A DNA stretch of 38,034 nt from an uncultured Bacteroidales bacterium (GTDB taxonomy: Bacteria > Bacteroidota > Bacteroidia > Bacteroidales > Bacteroidaceae): assembly GCA_902802265.1 (NCBI GenBank), contig CADCLN010000029.1:1-38034 (forward strand), written 5' to 3'. Below the pieces are notes generated by a model that saw only the letters and a program-made list of their open reading frames with translations, ran no database searches and was not told where the DNA came from. Of this stretch, positions 32,133 through 38,034 are shown in pieces. Both the position numbers and the translations under genes were made by a program. Numbering within the stretch: the first letter of the stretch is position 1; the number at the start of each line of letters is the position of its first letter.

Positions 32133-32330
32133 TTACCAGAGACTGCCGAAGTTGGAGTCAGAACCGTAGTCACCACGGTCCTTGGTATCGGATACTCCAC
32201 CAGCGAATTCGCCCTGACCTTTTCCTAAGCCACTGGCTCCGGATACGCTTGTAACTGGGCTACCAGAGAGGAGATTTTCATTTGCGACTTTCGTCACTTC
32301 CACATTGGGCTTAATATATACCTTTTTCAT
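32133..32330 (-). CDS. Small cassette peptide B, ends DYGSDSNFGSLW
   Basis: 65 residues with no signal peptide. N-terminus MKKVYIKPNVEVTKV, then ENLLSGSP, a glycine/serine-rich middle (SGASGLGKGQGEFAGG) and the tail KDRGDYGSDSNFGSLW, the last 12 residues identical to peptide A. The LLSGSP step between a charged leader and a glycine-rich part resembles a double-glycine type leader boundary, but this is inference. The gene follows the large secreted protein by 134 bases, which contain an inverted repeat, and no own promoter is evident. Function unknown; a peptide precursor, a surface-exported peptide or a regulatory small protein are all open. Confidence 0.8.
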   Translation of the reverse strand: MKKVYIKPNVEVTKVANENLLSGSPVTSVSGASGLGKGQGEFAGGVSDTKDRGDYGSDSNFGSLW

Positions 32331-32365
32331 AATGTTATTCTATGTTTTTATTGCGTTCAACAATC

Positions 32366-32455
32366 ATTCATGAAAAATTGCGGGTAATTTGTGGCAATTT
32401 GTGTTAAAGATAAAACATCAATTATCACCTGAATTAACCACAAATTTTCATGAAT
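32366..32455. repeat. Inverted repeat between large protein gene and peptide gene B
   Basis: 24-base arms (32366-32389 and 32432-32455) match at 21 positions and enclose 42 bases. Arm ends read ATTCATGAAAA and TTTTCATGAAT. It is the counterpart of 27894-27982. Confidence 0.75.
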
Positions 32456-32464
32456 TTCTTTTTA

Positions 32465-35400
32465 TTATTTTACAATGAACTTCTTGCCGTTCTTGATGTA
32501 CAGACCCTTTACAGGACGAGTTACAAGACGACCGCTGATGTCATAAATCTTGCCGTTCTCTACGTTCTCTGTAGCCTCGATGCCCTCGATAGAAGTAGCA
32601 ACCTCATCATTGACAACGAAGCGAACCTTAGTTTCAGAAGAAGCTGGTACCTGAATGTAAGCACGGTAAGGATTGATAGTAGCAGCTTTCGTAGCATCTG
32701 TACTTACCTTGTACAAGTTGTTTTCGCTTACTACATAGTAGAGATTCGTTGCGTCACTTGTCAGATTCTCAATCTGGCTGTATGTTCCCTTGAATGTAGC
32801 GCCATCCTTTACTACATCTTGAGGAGTAGCAGCAGCTACTTCCACATTATTAAGGGTAATGCCATAGCTATTAATCATGTTAACAGCCGTTGGATTAGTT
32901 ACACGCATCAAGAATGGCTGGTTAGCTGTGTTGTTACCTGATACAAAATTCAGATCACCATTTTTAAATGAATTCAGCGTAGCAATAGTGGCAGCAGAAG
33001 AAGGCATTGTTGATGGGAATTCAACAGCAAACGGATAAACAGCTGTTGCCCATCTGTTAACTGTCAACGTGCGAGTAACCTTCACTGTTGGATATGTGCC
33101 AGGAGCATATGTTGGAGCTGGTTGACCATCGACAAATTCAAGAACCTGAGAAGCTGCCTTCTTTAATTCAAAGTCTGTAATAACAAAGTTGTTACCACTC
33201 TGAACATGGAATACATAGTTACCAGCAGCACCTGTAACGAAAAGAATCTCATAAGAAGTCATACCTGCTGTATTCTTTGCGTTGCCAACTATGTCGCGGT
33301 CTGGAGTACCAAGATTGATTGCAGTCATGCCATCTTCGCCCTTCGATACTGAAACAGTGATACCACTACGGGTCTCGTTATTCCAACCTGCGGCCTTTAA
33401 TTTCAGCGTATAAATAGTGTTTGCTTTGAGAGGCATTTCATAACCTGTAGTTTCACCATAAGTGATACCACCGGTCCACGACATCATTGCCGATGCAGCT
33501 GATGCATCAGCAAGACCTGGATAGCTTTCAACATTCTTCAGCATCTTACGCATATTTGCACTAGTTGTCCATCCATTAGGTGTATAATCCAGTGGCGTTG
33601 TATCATCCTCAGCACATTCACTGAAATCACCATCATAGAATGCATTTACTTCTTCTGTATTAACTGTCCAAGTAGCATTAGTCAAAGCATCTATTGCAGC
33701 TTGAACATCAACCTTTAAGTTTTGAACTTCCTGGTTGATAGCTTTTGCTGCTGCGAGAGCGGCAATTGCCTCCACGTTGTTGTATGGTGCATATTCACCG
33801 CTTTCAAAACCGAGCGTATGAGATGCTATAGCCTCGTTCAAGGCTGTGTATTCAGCATCACCAGCGTAAGCGTCTTCATTAAAATCAAGCTGAATAAGAC
33901 GGAAACGGTTGAACGAAATCCATTGCTCGTATGCTGTAGAAGTAGCTGCAATTGCTAAAGTCAAAGGTTTTCCTTCGCTTTCAAATTCTATAGAAACATC
34001 GTCCCAACCATGACCGAAAACACCTTTTGCAACGCCTGAACCATTACGTGGAAGATTGACACTCTGACCACCAATAGAAAGGGTGTACGCTGTCAAGTCC
34101 ACAGAGCCACGTGCTGTTACAGTGAGAAGATAAGTACCAGCAGGAACAACCACTTCGCGTGTCATATTAATATTGACACCTGCAGAAGTGCTCCATCCAC
34201 CATTATAATATTTTCCAGAAGCATTGCCGCTGGCATCAGTATATTTTTCCTCAGCTCTATCATCTAAACCTATACCATTAGTCCAGCCTGTATTTACATC
34301 AGGATCAGCATCTGCTATTGCCGAAGCATAATTCACAGCGTCATCTTCACCTTCTGCCAAAGCATGACTTTCATAATATGCACGCAAGGCAGTAGTGATT
34401 GCAGCAGTCTTTGCATTAGCATCGGAGGCAGAAGTTGCAGCAGCAGCAGCTTTTGCATTGTCTAAAGCTGTCTTCTTAGCAGTTGCAGCATAAGCAAGCA
34501 CAGGAGATGCAGCCGCTTTAGCAGCCACAAAAGCATCATAAGCGTCCTTGGCACCCATGAACACATAATCAGCATAGCCTATATTGAAGGTTGCATCTGC
34601 ATAGCCAGCTACCGAAGCTGTTGGCTCTTCATTCACAGCTGTTTGCAGATTTGTTTTTTCTTCTCCTGTTACATTAACATAGTCCCCATCTGCAAGATGA
34701 TTTGTTGTGGCATTATAAATAGACTGGAAGCCCTTTAATGTTAAATCAGATGCTCCACAATACTCTAATGAAACATTGTCAATACCCATCCAGTTAGCTA
34801 CAGCTGTTAACTGATTTAATCCATACTCCAATTCATTAGCAGTAACATAGGTATATACGGTGTATGCTGTAGGAGTTGTTGTGTAAACGTATGTTTTATT
34901 ATCATTAGCATAAACATATTGTCCTTTGGCTGCATCAACAGTGTTAACGAAAGCGCAGATATTCAGCTTGTACGTTCCATTGGGGATATCTTTTACCGAT
35001 TGATACATTTTGCCAGTAAATGCAATATTATTCCAGTTTTCCCAGAAATTCCCCGTAAATGCACCAGTCTGGTTATTAGCCGTTTTAGAACTACTTGCAC
35101 CTGTCGTTGTAGTCCATCCGCTAATATTGGAGTCGAAAGTACCATTGGTAACCAATGATGTGGTGTATGGTGATTCAAGAGAATAAGATGTAGAGGCACC
35201 GAAAGCACCCACAGGTGCGAATGCAGAATCAGAAAGGAATTTTGCGGATGTAGCACCGGTAATGCCTATGCCACCACCATTTGCTGCAACAAGGATGAAT
35301 TCGTCAAAACGGTCGAGATCTTGATTACTATTATTAGACACATAACCTGTACGATATAGCTGGACGTAAGGCTGATTAACGATAGTTGCAGGGGTTGTGA

Positions 35401-36154
35401 ATGTAGTAGTAAAGGTTTGAATAGATTCTGTTCCTTTTGTGTTTTCGCCGGAACTGAAGTAATCTGATTTAAATTCCTCACTACCTACTTGGAATTTATA
35501 TTTTGCACCAGCTTGGTTATTTGTATTTGCCCTGTAATTATAGGAAATCTGATAAGGCGTAAAGTTCTTCATAACACCAGAAGCCAATTGCTGTGTCAGA
35601 TAATAACCTGCATTGTGCATCAGCATGTTGTAGCTGCCAGTCATTTCGCTTCCAGAACGAACAGAAACACCATTGTCGGGAGTACCTTTGTCTTTATTGT
35701 AAGGAGTCCAGTGAGTAGGCTTATATCGTCCATTGGAATAAGTTCCTGCAGAAGTATCTTCAAATCCACCATTCTGTATCAGATTTTCAGTTGAAGCGGA
35801 TGTCAAACCTGTTGGGAATGTAGGATTGGCAGGAGTAGAAACTTTTACAGTTCCTTTATATGCACTTTCTTCATATACATATACAACATCACCGCCATTC
35901 CTAACAAAACGAACAGTTCCACCAACTGTAGGAGTATAGGAGAATGAGCCACCAAGCACATTGATTGCCGTACCGGCAGTACATCCTGTCAATTCAAGAG
36001 TGTAAGTGGTTCCATTAGGAACAAATGTGGAGAGTGAAGAAATGGCAACTCCACTAAAATCACCCTTTTCAAAAAAGAATGGCACGTTTGTTTGTGCCCT
36101 CATTCCGAGTGCACTGGCGACAAGGGCTGTCGCCAAGAGTAGTTTTCGTTTCAT
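32465..36154 (-). CDS. Large secreted modular protein of cassette B
   Basis: 1229 residues, signal peptide ending MRAQ (21), nearly the same as cassette A. Layout: a short beta domain (about 22-110), CBM-like modules at about 121-290 (NLIQNGGFED), 333-471 (LVTNGTFDSN...WMGIDNVSLEYCG), 605-756 and 838-996, alanine-rich helical segments at about 475-600 and 757-835, and a C-terminal module (about 1030-1229) ending IYDISGRLVTRPVKG...KKFIVK. It shares ends and architecture with the cassette A protein but has more modules. The likely role is glycan binding or adhesion outside the cell. No consensus promoter is visible in the 113 bases before it. Confidence 0.85.
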   Translation of the reverse strand: MKRKLLLATALVASALGMRAQTNVPFFFEKGDFSGVAISSLSTFVPNGTTYTLELTGCTAGTAINVLGGSFSYTPTVGGTVRFVRNGGDVVYVYEESAYKGTVKVSTPANPTFPTGLTSASTENLIQNGGFEDTSAGTYSNGRYKPTHWTPYNKDKGTPDNGVSVRSGSEMTGSYNMLMHNAGYYLTQQLASGVMKNFTPYQISYNYRANTNNQAGAKYKFQVGSEEFKSDYFSSGENTKGTESIQTFTTTFTTPATIVNQPYVQLYRTGYVSNNSNQDLDRFDEFILVAANGGGIGITGATSAKFLSDSAFAPVGAFGASTSYSLESPYTTSLVTNGTFDSNISGWTTTTGASSSKTANNQTGAFTGNFWENWNNIAFTGKMYQSVKDIPNGTYKLNICAFVNTVDAAKGQYVYANDNKTYVYTTTPTAYTVYTYVTANELEYGLNQLTAVANWMGIDNVSLEYCGASDLTLKGFQSIYNATTNHLADGDYVNVTGEEKTNLQTAVNEEPTASVAGYADATFNIGYADYVFMGAKDAYDAFVAAKAAASPVLAYAATAKKTALDNAKAAAAATSASDANAKTAAITTALRAYYESHALAEGEDDAVNYASAIADADPDVNTGWTNGIGLDDRAEEKYTDASGNASGKYYNGGWSTSAGVNINMTREVVVPAGTYLLTVTARGSVDLTAYTLSIGGQSVNLPRNGSGVAKGVFGHGWDDVSIEFESEGKPLTLAIAATSTAYEQWISFNRFRLIQLDFNEDAYAGDAEYTALNEAIASHTLGFESGEYAPYNNVEAIAALAAAKAINQEVQNLKVDVQAAIDALTNATWTVNTEEVNAFYDGDFSECAEDDTTPLDYTPNGWTTSANMRKMLKNVESYPGLADASAASAMMSWTGGITYGETTGYEMPLKANTIYTLKLKAAGWNNETRSGITVSVSKGEDGMTAINLGTPDRDIVGNAKNTAGMTSYEILFVTGAAGNYVFHVQSGNNFVITDFELKKAASQVLEFVDGQPAPTYAPGTYPTVKVTRTLTVNRWATAVYPFAVEFPSTMPSSAATIATLNSFKNGDLNFVSGNNTANQPFLMRVTNPTAVNMINSYGITLNNVEVAAATPQDVVKDGATFKGTYSQIENLTSDATNLYYVVSENNLYKVSTDATKAATINPYRAYIQVPASSETKVRFVVNDEVATSIEGIEATENVENGKIYDISGRLVTRPVKGLYIKNGKKFIVK

Positions 36155-36267
36155 AGAAAAATGAATTTAGTTAATAATAAAGTTAATTAGAATGATTGTT
36201 ATATTGAAATATTTAGCTGCTCAGAATAAAGATTTGTTATTTAGAATTCATTATGTTGGGGTAAACA

Positions 36268-36665
36268 TCAAGAAATTCTTTTGGTGACATCACTGGTATA
36301 TCTGATTTTGTGAAGTCTTTTTTTATTTCGTGTAATGATGCAGTCGCAACCTGTTTGAATTGCCGCATAATATTGCATGGCATCCTCTATGTCTGTAAAC
36401 CGACAATCCTCTGCAATTGCTTTACGTACTACTTTTTCATCAATCGCTGCCACATTTACAATGGAGGAGAATTGACGTAATGCTAATGACAAATCCTCAT
36501 GGGACATCTTGTTCTCCAACACATAGGCACAAAATCGCAGCCACACAAGCTTCTACTTTTCCTCGGTCAACCCAAAGAGAACAGCATCGTTGCATCATCA
36601 TAAAACGGTTCTCGGTGGGCAATAAGGTCTAACATCACATTGGTATCGATAAAAAGTCTCATCAT
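36268..36665 (-). pseudogene. Broken PIN-domain (VapC-type) toxin gene
   Basis: The minus strand starts MRLFIDTNVMLDLIAHREPF, the PIN N-terminus with the first catalytic aspartate, then hits TGA after LFSLG. The match continues in another frame as DRGKVEACVAA, and then in a third as YVLENKMSHEDLSL to the end, including FTDIEDAMQYY and CDCIITRNKKRL with the later acidic residues. So two frame changes, near 36571 and near 36530, break a gene of about 130 codons. The start overlaps the antitoxin stop as ATGA. An intact VapC would be a ribonuclease; this copy should make no full toxin unless sequencing errors are at fault. Confidence 0.85.
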
Positions 36666-36970
36666 CAAGCATATTTTTCTTTCAAATGCCGTCTATACGC
36701 TTCTTTTTCATCAAGCATATCGGACAAATCGACTTTTTTTCCGATACTAAGCACATAAGGAGTAGCTCTCATTCCATTCATATCCTCACGCTCTATTTCT
36801 TTTAATAGCTGAGCCACCACAAGCTGTTTGTCATGTGCTGTCAGTCCTTGTAGAATTGCCCAAATGCCATTTAGTGAAACCTGTGTATTAGGGGCATCCT
36901 TCAAGTTTGCCGCCAGCAGTTCTGGAGCCATTTCATTAAATGCCGAATTTATGTATCCCGTGGTATCCAT
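36665..36970 (-). CDS. Probable antitoxin partner of the PIN gene
   Basis: 101 residues from the start MDTTGYINS; a longer frame exists upstream, but its codons run through the operator-like repeats. The protein is helical and acidic/basic mixed, ending LSDMLDEKEAYRRHLKEKYA, a charged tail of the sort that wraps around PIN toxins. Position and the ATGA overlap with the PIN gene define it as the antitoxin in a type II pair. I do not recognise a named antitoxin family. It appears intact while its toxin is broken. Confidence 0.75.
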   Translation of the reverse strand: MDTTGYINSAFNEMAPELLAANLKDAPNTQVSLNGIWAILQGLTAHDKQLVVAQLLKEIEREDMNGMRATPYVLSIGKKVDLSDMLDEKEAYRRHLKEKYA

Positions 36971-36984
36971 TTTTCTTCTTATTT

Positions 36985-37029
36985 GTATGCATATTTTTTC
37001 GCATACGCGCATACGTGGCTGCAAAATTA
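36985..37029 (-). promoter_or_regulatory. Promoter and operator-like repeats of the toxin-antitoxin pair
   Basis: Three copies of one 6-base word lie before the antitoxin: GTATGC at 36985-36990 and its inverse GCATAC at 37001-37006 and 37009-37014. On the minus strand TAATTTTG (37022-37029) is a -7 box and TTG near 37052-37054 a weak -33. The repeats lie between start point and ATG, as expected for autorepression by the toxin-antitoxin complex. Confidence 0.6.
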
Positions 37030-37190
37030 CAAACTTTTTGTTTTATTTGCACAATGTTTTTCGTTTTTTTTGATAAAAAAGGGGTATTGGGGTTACTTTT
37101 TGATAGAAATTGCTCTATTTTGTTCCGATTTTTTAGAATCTGAACACACTTATCAATATGACTAAAGTTTCGGTTGTTCTCTTTTCACCA

Positions 37191-37292
37191 GATTTAACCG
37201 CAGTCGCGGGCTTTAAAAAACAAAAGAAAATAAAGAAAAACAAGAAAAAAATTTCTTTCATTTGTATAATAACTTGTATGATAAGGGGTTTG
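37191..37292. repeat. Dispersed intergenic element, copy 2
   Basis: Begins GATTTAACCGCAGTCGCGGGC, continues A-rich (ACAAAAGAAAATAAAG), then TTTCTTTCATTTGTATAATAAC and ends near TTTGTTC. It is about 90% identical by eye to copy 3 (37544-37649) and related to copy 1 (2041-2130). The plus-strand open frame that crosses it is not credible as a gene. Confidence 0.8.
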
Positions 37293-37344
37293 TTCTTTAC
37301 TAAAGTTTGGCTACGCCGAGCTAAAGGTTCGTTTGTTCTCTTTT

Positions 37345-37502
37345 ATCACCACAGATTACACGGATTTTTGCTTATGAACCACAGATTACACAGATTTTCA
37401 GATTACACAGATTCTTCATCCTCCCCATTAGAGGGGGAGTTAGAGGGGGGCTCCCTGAAGGGCTTTCGGGAAATCTGTGCAATTTGTGCAATCTGTGGTG
37501 CA
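37345..37502. repeat. Imperfect palindrome built of 'ccacagattacacag' motifs
   Basis: Two and a half direct copies of CCACAGATTACACAGATTTT (37352-37411) are answered by an inverted form ending GTGCAATCTGTGGTG (37488-37502). Between them is a GC-rich core with CCCC/GGGGG runs (37417-37470). The whole can fold into a long hairpin. This looks like a REP or MITE-like intergenic element; no gene is present. Confidence 0.65.
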
Positions 37503-37543
37503 AAATCAGAAGAATATAGTAATTGTAAAAAATAACTTGGTTC

Positions 37544-37649
37544 GATTTAACCGCAGTCGCGGGCTTTAAAAAAACAAAAGAAAACAAAGAAAAACAAGAA
37601 AAAAAATTTCTTTCACTTGTATATAATAATTTGTATGACAATAGGTTTT
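37544..37649. repeat. Dispersed intergenic element, copy 3
   Basis: Same start (GATTTAACCGCAGTCGCGGGC) and same order of A-rich and TTTCTTTCACTTGTAT parts as copy 2. It ends against the stop of the transposase remnant. Confidence 0.8.
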
Positions 37650-38024
37650 ATTGTGTTTTGTTTTTACTGTTTTCTTTTATTTTTTGAGGTGCCGCAGCAG
37701 GCTCGTAGTCGCTCAGGTGATTCTTGTACACTTGGCCAAGATAGTCACCGTCAATGCCGTGACTGCGACCGACGGAGCGCGAGGTGACAGGACGGTTATC
37801 TAACTCCTCCTTTTTAAGAAATCAGCAAACTCGGGGGAGATGCTGGTGCCGTCGGCCTTGATGGGGAATTCGCTGAGAATAACGCTCTTGTCATCTGCAT
37901 CCAGATACCTGCGACGGCGGATGTGCAGCGTCAGCCCGCCCGAAAGCGAACCAATGGCTTTCGGGCGGTATTGTGAACTAATCAGAACATGTAGTATTTG
38001 GTCAGGAAATAGCTCTTGTTCCAA
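37648..38024 (-). pseudogene. Remnant of an ISAon1-type transposase N-region
   Basis: On the minus strand a frame from a TTG codon reads ELFPDQIL...LHIRRRRYLDADDK...ISPEFADFLK, then stops after a run of five A (37811-37815). A -1 shift at that run restores DNRPVTSRSVGRSHGIDGDY and LGQVYKNHLSDY up to a stop at 37648. The RRRRY block, EFADFLK and the following helix-turn-helix-like text resemble the N-region protein of ISAon1-family elements. No transposase catalytic part follows, so this is a fragment. The shift could be a mutation or a programmed slip on A-AAA-AGG. Assignment is from memory of family text and tentative. Confidence 0.5.
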
Positions 38025-38034
38025 TCAACGATCT
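37982..38034 (-). CDS. Possible C-terminal end of a gene entering from the right edge
   Basis: An open frame from the window edge ends VDWNKSYFLTKYYMF and TGA. The aromatic-rich end with a final phenylalanine resembles outer-membrane beta-barrel C-termini. It overlaps the 5' end of the transposase remnant in another frame, so only one of the two readings may be right. Confidence 0.25.
   Translation of the reverse strand, partial: IVDWNKSYFLTKYYMF

Noticed and set aside
37158-37535. 125-codon plus-strand open frame in the right spacer
   Set aside because: It runs through the lysine-coding A-rich part of a dispersed repeat and the palindromic element; it has no start context or protein-like pattern.

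Overview
The window reads as chromosomal DNA of a Prevotella-like member of the Bacteroidales. The grounds are: promoters of the Bacteroidetes type (TTTG, about 19-21 bases, TAnnTTTG), AT-rich leaders without Shine-Dalgarno sequences, secreted glycosidases with short signal peptides ending in AQ, and large surface proteins whose C-termini end in the 'IYDISGR ... GLYIKNGKKFIVK' style typical of Prevotella and Bacteroides. No rRNA, tRNA, CRISPR array or phage module is visible.

Layout. (1) 1-2196: a non-coding, repeat-bearing left edge, then cysS and a repeat-rich spacer. (2) 2197-12384, all on the minus strand: a compact gene string rpoN - PAP2-like membrane protein - purE - ispG - queH - GH78 rhamnosidase - GH2 galactosidase. 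Gaps run from a 4-base overlap to 39 bases, behind one strong promoter at 12412-12442. Two secreted glycosidases are thus the tail of a housekeeping transcription unit. (3) 12568-16929, plus strand: dnaE, a thioredoxin and a small acidic protein, meeting tsaE head-on with no spacing. (4) 16930-26582, minus strand: a clan GH-A type multidomain glycosidase, a GH31 glycosidase, a non-catalytic protein with duplicated carbohydrate-binding-like modules, a BASS-family transporter and tsaE. The two large multidomain proteins share a degenerate dockerin-like C-terminus. (5) 26707-27396: a HAD phosphatase facing the other way. (6) 27425-36154: the most unusual part. A cassette occurs twice in tandem: a ~1200-residue secreted modular protein, a 24-base-arm inverted repeat, a 64/65-residue peptide ending in DYGSDSNFGSLW, a small hairpin, a 15-base-pair terminator hairpin, and an array of 70-80 base hairpin units. 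(7) 36268-38034: a broken PIN toxin gene with an intact antitoxin and operator-like repeats, a block of dispersed intergenic repeats, and a transposase remnant at the right edge.

How the parts fit. GH78, GH2, GH31 and the GH-A enzyme could together trim rhamnose-, galactose- and xylose/glucose-containing plant polysaccharide, but no SusC/SusD pair or sensor is in the window, so this is not a standard polysaccharide utilisation locus. The paired large-protein/peptide cassettes have no enzyme next to them. The peptide's end and its 3' flank are conserved at DNA level while the rest of the peptide has diverged, which makes this pair the best candidate for an undescribed system.
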